From Aphrophora alni (taxonomy: Eukaryota > Arthropoda > Insecta > Hemiptera > Aphrophoridae): a DNA stretch of 64,000 nucleotides. Made by a program: the position numbers and the translations under genes. Of this stretch, positions 11,050 to 21,299 are shown one piece after another. Location of the stretch: the NCBI GenBank assembly GCA_963513935.1, contig OY740772.1, positions 13,300,098 through 13,364,097 of the forward strand, given 5' to 3'. Under the pieces are notes generated by a model. The model worked only from the letters and a program-made list of their open reading frames with translations, was not told the DNA's origin and ran no database searches. Position 1 is the first letter of the stretch; each line of letters opens with the position of its first letter.

Positions 11050-11690
11050 GCTTACGTACAGACGACACTCCTCAGGGTCTCATTTCTAATGAATACTTGT
11101 GTGGCAATGACGGGGAACTTTAGCTAGATGTACTTAGGTTAAATCGCTCCATTCATCTTTCCTATCAGGGCTCTCTCTTGTTCTCTTCTGACCTATAGCA
11201 ATGACTACATAAATACTATAAGACACGACATAGGATAGGGAAATAGTCTACGCTTTACGGGTGCTTTTCGTCACAAGTTTGACACACAGCTATCAGAAAG
11301 CGCTAGCAGCAGGTGATTGACTGTACGCATCCCACTTGGTTGAGACTGTACAACTGTTGACCTCTCTCTCACCAACCTTCTCACTTACTTCCGTCAGCAT
11401 AGTCAGTGTTGTCAGTTCGTGCGCTGAGATAAGCGATTCTCGACCTTCCCTCGCATCTCTGGTCCCATATGTGGCATCAGTGCGTTTTCTCTTACCCGCC
11501 TGAAACATTGTTTGACCGTAGAGCCACCTAGCGCCAGTCACATCAACTTCAGATTCTCTAGCAGAGCGACCTAGCGGATATTGGACAACTCAAGAATAAG
11601 CGTAGAATATTTAACATGGCCATGTCGTGTCTTATAGTATTTATGTAGTCATTGCCTAGACGCTATTAGAACATTCAAGGGGTAGGGTGT
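11050..11690 (-). repeat. Dispersed repeat family A, split by a MITE
   Basis: Read on the - strand it matches the copies at 20220, 31868, 32835 and 17575 (phrases 'gaacaagag', 'ctgataggaaagatga', 'taacctaag' and a terminal 'cctgagg'). The 456-bp inverted-repeat element at 11198-11655 interrupts it. The interrupted phrase resumes as 'acgctattaga', which is continuous in the copy at 17748. Confidence 0.6.
11198..11655. mobile_element. MITE with perfect 34-bp terminal inverted repeats
   Basis: The arms 11198-11231 and 11622-11655 are exact reverse complements, beginning 'gcaatgactacataaatact'. Weaker inverted similarity continues inward ('tctacgctt'). The flanks 'ctata' and 'ctaga' may be a mutated short target duplication. 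The interior is less AT-rich than the surroundings. An 82-codon open frame there has no recognisable product. Inserted in a family A copy. Confidence 0.8.
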
Positions 11691-12719
11691 CTTTATTTTA
11701 TTTGATTCTTCCTTTTATATAATACGATAGTGACGAGAGGGGTTTTTGTTTTTAAGGAGGCAAGAAACCCAAAACATGAAAATCCATATTTAGTACATTA
11801 AAAAAATATTGTATAATACAAAATATGTATATGGATATAATTGGGGGATGTTTCCCTCCTTACCCCACAGGGTAAGAACGATCACAAGAATGAACGCAAC
11901 GTATGAGGGAGTGAAGAGGGAACTGCAATAATAAAAGAAAAGTTTTGCCTCATTTGCATCCAGCTTCCGTTTTGGTTCTCTACAATATCACAATATACAG
12001 ATAAATAAAACTCCAAGTAAATACTATAATATTTTAATTAGTCGTTATTGTTTTTATATAAGATTAATTATATTTTCCTCCCTTTTTATCTTATTATCAT
12101 TGACTATTGAAGAAGTATCAAAAAATAATAAAATATGTTTAAATATTATTCGTAAAGTGGTCCTAAATAATATTAAATAATCTCATTAATGAATTGGCCA
12201 TGGTTGTGTAAACCTTATTTAAGAAAAGCATTCAAATTAGCAGTTGTAACTCATTTCGGAGTATTTATCGTGTCAAAGCATTGAGTCAATGTTATTAATT
12301 AGAGTAGTAGTGAGATGTTCAGTATCGACTGAAATATTTGCTTATCCTCTGCATTCCTTGCGCGTTCATTCTTACCGCAGCAGTACTATACAAATGAGTG
12401 AAATTTTAGCTTTCTACCTTGAAGAATGACTAAACAAAATACAACTTTCGGAAAACGCCAAAAAAACACAGATGTGTATTTTCTCTATAGTAATACACTG
12501 TTGAAAATTACGAACACTAATATGTTGTTGGCAAAATTTTAAATGTCCAGGTCCAGAGGCCACTCCTTCTTTTTCTTTCTTCTTATAATACGTACAGTAT
12601 GTGTAGATATTTTCTGGGACTGAGCTATTCTTCTAACATCTCGTAATTTTATATTCCTGGTTATATTCCTCCAGATTTCATAAGCCTGGTTAGTGAACTG
12701 TTGGCAAAGTTGTATTCAC

Positions 12720-13250
12720 TTAGATGTAGTTGCAAAGTTTCAGATGTAGCAGATTCGACAATTCGCAAATATATATCTCATACTTCCATAACGTCTCGTT
12801 TACATTTTGTGTCCTTCCTTTCTGTCTCCTCTCCAGAAGCTTTTTGGAAATGAGACGTTGGTAAACAGGACATTTTTGGCGCAGAACTGTTGAAAAAATT
12901 GCAGTGCCCATATTCTTATTTGTTCTTTAGCGAGTGCTCGATTGTAAAAGCACCAACTCTTCTCACCTTGATGACATTTCGAGTGTCTTTGGTTGGAATC
13001 AGTTGGTGGAGTGTTGCTAATATATCTTCTTTCGTATGTTTTACATTTCCTTGGTTACTTATAATAAACGTTTGCTAATATTTTGTCAGTTTGGTTATTG
13101 TTGTATCCTTCAGGCTGCTGTGAAATCTTCCACCAACAATAATTTTACAAGTTTTTCTACGTTCCTCAAGCCAGTCCCCTTATCCTTTTCCCATAAACCT
13201 CCAATTTTTCAATATGAGCAAAGACTGAAGAGTCTCCTTCAGAGAGAATA
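12720..13250 (-). pseudogene. Degenerate transposon-derived ORF
   Basis: Frames on the - strand contain GEKSWCFYNRALAKEQ (~13000-12945) and, in another frame, LLERRQKGRTQNVNETLW (~12850-12795). Blocks like G-E-x-SWCFY-x-x-AL and TQN-x-NE-x-L/W recur together in a family of transposon-derived proteins common in arthropod and cnidarian genomes; I do not recall the family name with certainty. Frame changes and stops between the blocks show the copy is dead. Confidence 0.4.
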
Positions 13251-13881
13251 GTACGGCATCTAAATGTATGCTCCAGCCATCTTTTCCATCGTATTTCAAC
13301 TGCCTTTGTTTACATTGCAGAAGAAGAACCATTGAAGAAAATTCTCCATTTCGCGTCAAATAAAAATTCAAAAATAATATATTTATATTAGCTAAATTAT
13401 CAATATATGACTTTATTTTAATTTGTACTTCGCCGACATTTAAACTTGATTTTGTGTTTATGCTTTAAACGAGTTATTTATTTATTTATTTTTTTTTTGG
13501 AAAAGTGGGTTTAAACAAAAATTATTATTTTATTTTTACCATCTCCTTTAGGTTCCAAGAGGTAGTCTTCACCACGTTTTCTATTCCTTTCTGTCTCTCA
13601 TCATTCCTTGTAACTATCTAATGTAGCTTTTATCCCAGAATACCATCTTCCTATGTTGTTCCTAGTCTATCGCTTCCTCTCATTTACTCAACTTTGACTA
13701 CAAAATTTGTTTCACTTTTCTTTCTACCCAAATCTAAATGCATGTCCATACCACATCGGTTGTTTATCTTCAATTTTATTTCTTTATTATTATTACTCTC
13801 CTCTTGTATTTCCTTATCTCTTCTAAGTTGACTGTTTTCCTGATGGATATCATTTCACTTGTCTGAATCTTTTACTTTATT

Positions 13882-14900
13882 CTCTAAGGAATTTCTGTTC
13901 CAGTCCCGTTCTACTATAGGGCCATACTATTTAAATAAACAGTGTTACCTGCAGATGAGCCGAAAATTATCCATTTTTCTTAGAAACACTTTTCTCGTAA
14001 TACATTTAGCATTTAAATAATAACGATTTTGGGTAAATAACATGTTTCTGAAACAGCTGTTATAAATTCCCAAATACTTTTGATTTTGTTGTTTTGCTTA
14101 AAAATTTATAACAGCTGTTTTAAATTTTTTTAAAAGTTTACTTAAATTTATTATTTAATAGCATGACTGTTATTTTCACAACAAAATTAAGTCTGAATTT
14201 TTTATCTCGCAAAAATTAACTACTTAATTCTACATACTCTACAGTACTTACTTTATTTGTTATTTATTACATCTCGCAAAAGTTAACGGTTTACATGGTT
14301 TAATTTTATTCAAAACTATTAAAATTCTTAACTAAAGTCTTATACTGTATTTAATTATTTCGCTAAGGAATTTCTGCGCCAGTCATGTATTTCTTTACTA
14401 CAAAGCAGATTTTTAATGATTGATGTATCAAATTAAACAGTATTACCTGCAGATTTGCTGAAAATTATACATTTTTCTTAGAAACGCTTATTTTTTAATA
14501 AATTTATCGTTTAAATAACATACCTGTTATGAGTAAATAACATGTTTCACAACAAAAATAATTTTAAACCGTTGTTATAAATTCTTAAATACAGTTGTTT
14601 TATTATGGTGTTTTTTATTTTGAGAATTTATAACAGCTGTTTAAAATTATTTTTAGGTTAACTTATATAGAGCTTACTTTGTTTATCAGGATTCACGTTG
14701 TGTTGTGATTGCTTACATTTCGCAAAACTATACCGTTTATATGGCTTATTGTTAATGTCTGACAATTGGGTTTGATTTATCTCACAAAAGTTAACGACTT
14801 AACTGTACATACTGTATAGCGGTTACTTTATTTTTGATTTACTATTTATATCTCGCAAAAGTTAACGGTTTATCTGGCTTATTGTTAATGTGTGACTATT
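13882..14900. repeat. Diverged tandem duplication, ~500-bp units
   Basis: Unit 1 (13882-~14361) and unit 2 (~14362-14900) share, in order, 'taaggaatttctg', a 'ttacctgcaga' block, 'atttttcttagaaac', 'gtaaataacatgttt', 'tttataacagctgttt' and 'atctcgcaaaagttaacggt'. Each unit holds an inner inverted repeat around CAGCTGTTATAAATT. Divergence is high, so the duplication is old. No coding. Confidence 0.7.
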
Positions 14901-15279
14901 ACATGGGAGATTAAATATTCTAAGTTTTACACAGTATAAAACAAAATGTCGGCAGCAGAAAGACCGCGTGGAAACCTTCCACACTTACTTGGTCGATTTA
15001 GTTATTCAAAACTGTTAAAATAATTAACTGGAAACGACTAGTCCCATTTAACTACCTGTTTTTGAAAGTTAAGTTTTCTAAATCAAAGAGCAATGTTGGA
15101 TCACGAATCTATTTATAAAGCTGGAACTATTAAAATTTGAACGTAATCTATCGGAGTAGTTTTGAGAAAATGCCAAAGGAAAGTAATACGTAAACATCCC
15201 ATTTAAATATCATTGAGAAGGAAAATCCTCCCCTTAAAATTTCATTGAATTCTTGGCTCTATAATACGAAATAAACTGT

Positions 15280-15870
15280 ACAAAATATTGCACAAACTTT
15301 CTCACTCTACGATCTCCAAAACCAAATACAAAAAAAAATTAATCATTATCAAATAGTTATTTCAATAGTTATCAACCAAAAAGTCAAAATGAAGGAGTCT
15401 TTTTAAAATACTATATTTAAATACTCCAAAACTTGTTAGTCTTATTTGTTTAAAATCAGGCTTTTCATGACGCGATCAAGGTACATTTTTCTCTTTTAAA
15501 AACTAATCCTGATCCGAAATATGTTTTGTACTTAATATTTTGCACGTGGATTTAGGTTATTAATATTACAATTTCGTTAAAATTTGAACGAATTCGGTAG
15601 AGCCGATTTTTAGAAAATTGTTAGGTTCTAACCTAACGTTCTTAAACTTTTGGTTATCGAAAAAATGTAAAAAACTGCCCAAGATATTGACAAAATATTC
15701 ATATACCAAATTTGATTAAAATTGGTTCACTGACTACAGGCAGACATCATTTAAAAAACAACTTTGTTCGTTTCAGGAAAGCTGAAAACGGATATATTTG
15801 CAAAAAAAATCGGCTTTGATTTCTTGATCCATCACATAACTTAGCACACAAAAACCAAGGCCCTGCATTT
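15280..15870 (+). repeat. Dispersed repeat family B, long copy
   Basis: Begins at 'cacaaactttctcactctac' (15291) and ends with 'gatccatcacataacttagc' (near 15828). It is collinear with 43360-44110, including 'ggttattaatatt' and the 'aaaatcggctttgatttctt' block (15808) against the 'aactcaacatcaattttttg' block (44044). Stops in all frames. Confidence 0.6.
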
Positions 15871-16115
15871 TTACACTAGGCTGCTCCAAACGGTATTTTG
15901 TAATAATAAATACAATTCAACACAATTTTGTGTTAATAACTATAAATTGTTATGTATTTTTAATTTAAACTAACAAACAAAAAATTTAAAAATCTAGCAA
16001 TTAAATTGTATCTTAAACAATTCAATTTTGTATTTCAAAAACAATTAACTTAATTCTTTCAAACAACAATAATGTCAAAATAACCTTAAAAACATCAAAA
16101 ACCCACAAAACTTAC

Positions 16116-16158
16116 CTGTAAGAAATACAACACACAAAATAAGCCACCGTAATATCAT
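16116..16158 (-). CDS. Signal-peptide first exon of a secreted-protein gene (copy A)
   Basis: The ATG at 16158 (complement) encodes MILRWLILCVVFLT and then stops in phase 1 at a consensus donor (ACAG|GTAAGT). This is a short n-region with Arg and a 12-residue hydrophobic core, as in a cleaved signal peptide. 'tcgaacaagc' precedes the ATG; the exon at 9053-9143 has a near-identical leader. The region 16190-16400 upstream is unusually CpG-rich for this window and may hold the promoter. Phase fits the exon at 9540-9716. Product family unknown. Confidence 0.45.
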
Positions 16159-16189
16159 GCTTGTTCGAATTCTACTAGCAATGTGATAG

Positions 16190-16430
16190 TAATTACGTCG
16201 ACAGACCGCATGCGAACAATGCTAATGTTACGGTGCTTGGCGATTTTTTCCCCCGGCGCTTTTGTAATCATTCGAGCGTTCCACACTTTAACCAAGCTTT
16301 ACTAAAAGCTGGTGTTTTTTGTTGGACGCGTGGAAAACGTTCGTTTATCGATAAGTTTCACTTTTTTAACGCGGTTGATACTGATGACAGTCGCTTGGTT
16401 CCGGTCCTAATCACAAATCAATTGTAACTA
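16190..16430 (-). promoter_or_regulatory. CpG-rich possible promoter/5' region
   Basis: A CpG-dense stretch (for example 'cccccggcgcttttg' and 'ttggacgcgtgg') in otherwise AT-rich DNA, directly upstream of the signal-peptide exon at 16158. No TATA box or initiator is assigned. The 64-codon + strand open frame here has no support. Confidence 0.25.
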
Positions 16431-16509
16431 ATTAAACGACTTAAGGAAATCGGAAATAATGTAATTTCACAATTTACTTGATCATTTGGTGGAACTTTGG
16501 TCATGTAAC

Positions 16510-16719
16510 TTTATTGGTGAGCGAAGTGAAGAGGCAGCCGAGTTGGCGTATCCGGTAGACAGTCCACTACTACTCTTCTGCAAACATTACCGGACCCCGT
16601 AGTTTGTCCATACTGACGAAGGGACTTTCCTGGACTTTATTGGGAGGCAAGAACCAAGATGGTGTGAGCCAGAAGGTGCCATTGGAAGAAGAAGAAGAAG
16701 AAGAAGAAGAAGAAGAAGA
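16510..16719 (+). mobile_element. Retroposon 3' end with (GAA)n tail
   Basis: A moderately GC-rich segment ('gtgagcgaagtgaagaggca' ... 'ggtgccattg') ends directly in (GAA)n at 16685-16719. A non-coding body with an abrupt simple-repeat 3' tail is typical of SINEs or truncated LINEs. No A/B box was recognised. Confidence 0.45.
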
Positions 16720-17081
16720 GTTTGTCCGTACTAAAAACATCTATAAAGACATTAAAACAAATTATTTCTTTAAGTAGGATTTTTGAATTTATTAAAAAAA
16801 TATGTAGCAATGAGCTATCCAATCAAGAAATCCAATATTTCTATCTCCAATACTTAAATATTACGTATAAAAATAATGCATGATTGGTGTGTTTTTAACG
16901 AGAGTTTCAATAAAGTGGCTATATTGTACCTTATACCCCATCACCATATTTTGTCTGGATATTACATTATAAATGTTAGAACTGTTATTGGAGATCGGCT
17001 TCCTAGTTAGCCTACATTGAAATCAAATGTAACTAAAATAAACCTCAACAATGTGTGGGTCATGACGAAAGTAGGCTTATA

Positions 17082-17344
17082 CAGGATGAATGGTGAACAA
17101 TGTGCCAAAACATCAGAGTGATACACTTTATTTGCAACAAAATTGACCATCTTATCTAGCGTCGTTTCTGAGATATACATTTTTAACGTTTTTATTTTAG
17201 GAAAAACGTGACTTAAAAAACGGGAAAAATTATATCTCGGAAACGAAACTAGTTGAGATTGAGGTTAATAAAGGTCGATTTTGTTGTAAATGAAGTGTAC
17301 TATCACCCAGATTTTTTTTAGTACGTTGTTCACCATTCACCCTG
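17082..17344. mobile_element. Fold-back MITE, mariner-like termini
   Basis: 263 bp. The left end is TA|CAGGATGAATGGTGAACAA and the right end is TTGTTCACCATTCACCCTG. The arms are complementary for ~100 bases each, including 'caacaaaatt/cgacc' and the 'gagatata' blocks. The left flank is TA; the right flank is TC, possibly a mutated TA. CAGGRTG termini next to TA are common in Tc1/mariner-type MITEs. Confidence 0.7.
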
Positions 17345-17574
17345 TCTATATTATTTCTGCTGCATTACACATAACCTATTGGTATGTTTATACTTTTTTT
17401 TTTTTTTTTATGAAAAAACTATAACTAACACTTTCTCACACAAAGTGAAGACAAGAGTTTACTCCAGCTGTTAATGGAAACTTTAGTTAATACTGTTTTT
17501 ATATGTTGTGTATAATTAATTATTCATTTGAAATAAATATATTTTAACTAAAAACTTGCTCTACTCTAGATCAT

Positions 17575-17775
17575 GTCAATGAAGACCTCGTTTCGACTGA
17601 CTCCACCCTCAGGGACTATAATGAGTAGCCTACTAGCGTGGCAATCCCGAGGGACCAGCTGGATCTACACTTTTTTTCAATGTAGGCCTAAGTTAGATCC
17701 TTCTGTTTCATCGTGTCTCTTGACCAAATCTTGTTCTCTTCCGACTCTGACGCTATTAGAGAGTATTTGAGGGCT
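17575..17775 (-). repeat. Dispersed repeat family A
   Basis: The reverse complement matches the copies at 20220, 31868 and 32835: 'ctctaata', 'gtcagagtcggaagagaaca' against 'agtcagaaaagaaca', 'agatcca', and a final 'cctgaggg'. The 65-codon + strand open frame across it is not coding. Confidence 0.55.
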
Positions 17776-18534
17776 TTATTATATCTTCTTTTCTTTTTTT
17801 TTATACCTATGGATGGCGATGATAACTGAAAGGTTTTTTAAACAGTAAGATATTAATATTTCCCTTTTGTCTAACATTTCTCTGCGTCAAAACACAGGCA
17901 AAAGGGGATACTCTTTTTTCTAGTCAAAGTATACAAACTAGTAGATAAAAAAATTGCATCCCGAGTAGGCTTTATTAGTTACAGCTGATAATAATTTACT
18001 AGTTCAGCCTATTTGCACGCTTTCAGAATGTAATTGAAGGTTAGTAATCATAGATAAAATACACCTGATTATATTTTCCTCGCAGAAGTTGGAGCAAGCG
18101 CAATAGCCTTCTAAGATGTTTTCATTCTGGATTAGATTCAATCAGTGTCTGCTAATAGTTTAGCATATCTGTCTCGTAACATGACAAAATGTATTTGATG
18201 CTTTTGCTGACCCCGTGAAAGACATCCTGTTGTCGACCTCTCATCCACTTTTATTAGATCATGGCGGTTATTTTCGTCACAAAGTTACGAAGAATATGTG
18301 AAAATAGTAGTCTATTTAAATATTTCAATTTATTAAAACAATCTTGATCAATAGCTTCGAAAGGAAATAAATCTATAAAAGCTAATGTTTTGATTGATTT
18401 ATCAACGTCCAGATCAAATTTCTGGACCTAGAAAAACGACATTCACGTGGTTTTGAATTCGTAAGGGCCTCCTAAAGAATTTTACGAAATGCGTTCACCT
18501 AAGGAGGTTAAAAGGGGGTAAAATGTCTTTTAAT

Positions 18535-19300
18535 AGGTATATCTTAGGTCCGATGAGGTATCGATTTGGTTTATGGTTACCAATCCAAATGTATAAAAAT
18601 ATAACCCTTAGCATAAGACTTATGTCTGGAAACGCTTCGTTTTCCATCTGTCGGCCATTTTGTTTTTTGAAAAAAATAATTATAGTTTTTGAAATTATTA
18701 AGATTTCGAGCCGAAATTTGATGTACTTACACTTTTTTTTTTTTTTTTAATTTAATTTTTTTTTTTTTTTCAATATTGTTGAGACCGATGGTTCTTGGTG
18801 GAATTCCATGTTTAAGGTTAATAAAACACAATTTTTTTATTTTGTAATATCCAATATTGTGGATATTACAAAATAAAAAAATTGTGTTTTATTATCTTTT
18901 TGGTATACACATTTTTTATGTAAAGGTTTACCAGTATGGCTTTATCTGTTAATTATAAAAATGGCATATGTTTATATTTTATTGTAAATTAATGGTTTTG
19001 GAGATATTCAATATTAAAATTTTTTAACATTCACCTGTTTGACAATTTAAGAGATAAAGTTTTGATTTTTGATATAGGCCTACTGATAAAAGTGTAGCAT
19101 GAAAAATGTCTATACAAAATTTCGACTAGAAATCTTAATAATTTAAAAGTTATATTTAAAAAAAGACAAAATGGCCAACAGATGGAAACTAAACGTTTCC
19201 AGACATATGTTTAAAAGAACGTTTTCCTTTATTTCGATCCAAAGTTTGGCACGACATTTTCTGAACATACTGTATATAAAATCGGACATCCTGATAGGTT
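18535..19300. mobile_element. Large fold-back element with central hairpin
   Basis: Segments 18610-18745 and 19100-19230 are inverted relatives: both contain, in opposite sense, 'tatgtctggaaacg', 'ttccatctg.cggccatttt' and 'ttattaagatttc'. The right end 'gacatcctg|ata' resembles CAGGATGTC termini. In the centre, 18820-18852 and 18861-18893 form a perfect 33-bp hairpin with an 8-base loop. Two T-runs (18730-18771) sit in the left half. No coding. Confidence 0.65.
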
Positions 19301-20219
19301 CAATAACTTTCCGCCAAAACCATTTGCTATAAAAATATTAAATTCGGGGAGTTTATTCTTTCCAAGGTTCATTGGAGGATTTTTCTAAATCTACTGCTTT
19401 TTCTCCAAATTCTGTAAGAAAATTATTCGAAAAAATTAATCGATTGGTGTTTGAACTGACGTCTTTGGTATCCCAGTAGCGTATGAAACTTTTCCAAGTG
19501 AATTAGTCCTGTTTAAACATTTATGTAAAGTAGCACATGCAAGATGTTCTCTCTAAGAAAATCTATGGTTTCTTTGAAACAAATCCAGTTTCTAGTAGCA
19601 TAGTTTACCATTTATGAATTGATTTTCTCATCGCTTCATATTAATTTTCAAAAGCATTTGCCCGAGAAGAACATTTCAATTTTTGTTCAATTAAAAATTT
19701 CATTGTTTCGAGGTTAGATATCACACATAAGTTGGTTGAACACAACTAAAGATTGCTTCATTTTTGAGTGTTAACAAAACAGCAGCTGATCGAAATTCAA
19801 TGGAATAGAAATCACATTTTAATTGTAGGAGGAAATGGTTCTATCCAGAAGATTAATGTTTTTTTTTTATTATTCCGCCATTTTGTTTTGATTGACCATA
19901 AAAAAATGAAACTCGATGGTATTTTATTTACATATCAACGTAACATAACTGTAAAGTGTCAAGTTTGTCGTATTCCTTATGTCCGGCATAATAATTCCAA
20001 AATAGTGACCTCTTCTTGGGACACCCGGTATTTTATCAAAATTGGAAGAAAATTAAAATATTGTTTAAAATTATTAAAATCATTTGAGATTTCAAAAGTA
20101 CGCCTATAGTTGGTTTTAGTTAGAAGCCGCCATATTTCATTATATCAAACTAAAGTAGCCGTGCTTGATCTGCAAAGCATATGGAGTTCTGGGATATTGA
20201 AGCGAGTTCTATTTTTGTC

Positions 20220-20480
20220 TTTCTTTAAAGGATAAAAACATCTCGGTCATCATCCATCGCCTTATAAAAAAAGAAAAGAAAAGAATGAAAAATACCTCGA
20301 GCCCTTGAATACTCTAATACAGAGTCAGAAAAGAACAAGAGTTGATTAAGAGACTTGATAGGAAATATGAAGAGAGGGATCTAACTCAAGACTATAGGAA
20401 AGAAGGTTCCCTAGGGATTTCCTAACTAGTTTCTCACTAATTTAGATTCTCATTTTTTGGTCTTCTCAGTTAATACACCT
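20220..20480 (+). repeat. Dispersed repeat family A
   Basis: Same order of phrases as at 32835-33110: 'ggtcatcatc', 'gagcccttgaatactctaat', 'gaacaagagttgatt', 'cttgataggaaatatga', 'gagggatctaac', 'aagactata'. Non-coding. Confidence 0.6.
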
Positions 20481-20767
20481 GTTGGGGCTTAATAGTAAAA
20501 AAAATATTGTTTACAAAGCGGCGCTAAAATAAAAATACTTTTCTATTATCTCTTCTCATTTGTCTTTTATGGTACTTGTGTTGTATACGAAACCCCCCTT
20601 TTTTGTAAGTTAAAAACTCGAAACATCCGTTTGCAAATATTTTTAGGTTCTGTTTTGTCTATTTAGAAACAAAAATAACACAACTGCGACTTTCAGTGGC
20701 CCCACTGTAATTCTTTCAAGTTCGGCCATTGGTTCTAGACGGCGCCACTACGACGTCAGTGTTACTG

Positions 20768-21291
20768 CAACACTATTACGAGAATTATTGTTTGTATTTA
20801 ACAGCTGTTTGTGTTGTTATTTTGCTGATTTATTTACTTATGTTGAGTTTAAACTGAAGAATTTCATAAGTCTATTTGAGTATATAATATAACCTGGCCC
20901 AACCATACCTATTTGGTAAATAAAATTGTAGATCAGATTTGTGGTAGAAAAAATCAAAACAAATAGGTTAGGTTAAAACACACACACACATATATATATA
21001 GGCCCTATAACCTAAAATTGCAGTATTATTATAAATTGTTACTGTTGGATGTATATAATAAAAGGAGGGTCTGTATTAATATACAAGTACGCAAGGGCGT
21101 ACCCAGGATCAAAACTAGGGGGGGGGGGCAAGCCATGGTCATTCAATATACAATTGATTATTAAAATAGTTATTTCAAGAATTGTATTAAATTCCAGCAA
21201 CAAAATGTATAATAAAGATTTATTTTTTTGCTTCCAGGGGGGGCAGCTGCCCCCCCTGTCCCTCGCTGGGTACGCCCATGCAAGTACGATT
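20768..21291 (+). repeat. Dispersed repeat family C (interrupted by a hAT MITE)
   Basis: A ~310-bp segment that recurs in the same orientation at 59650-59960. Shared phrases: 'attattgtttgtatttaa', 'tgtgttgttattttgctg', 'aaactgaagaatttcataag', 'gtagatcag', 'caaataggtta' and 'atatacaagtac'. The match stops at the insertion point of the MITE at 21092. Confidence 0.7.
21084..21288. mobile_element. hAT-type MITE with 8-bp target duplication
   Basis: The element is 21092-21280 (189 bp), flanked by the exact 8-bp repeat 'caagtacg' at 21084-21091 and 21281-21288. Termini are CAAGGGCGTACCCAG and CTGGGTACGCCCATG, a 15-bp inverted repeat with one mismatch. Next inward lie a G-run (21118-21129) and a C-run. 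An 8-bp duplication and CA-GGGCGTA termini are hAT hallmarks. No transposase. The related segment at 59950 lacks the insertion. Confidence 0.9.
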
Positions 21292-21299
21292 TTTCTAAC

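Noticed and set aside
16637..16822. Poly-Phe - strand frame
   Set aside because: Translation of the (GAA)n tail of a retroposon.
19768..20109. 113-residue + strand frame
   Set aside because: AT-rich, low complexity, contains 'gggacaccc', a probable MITE terminus; no splice or homology support.
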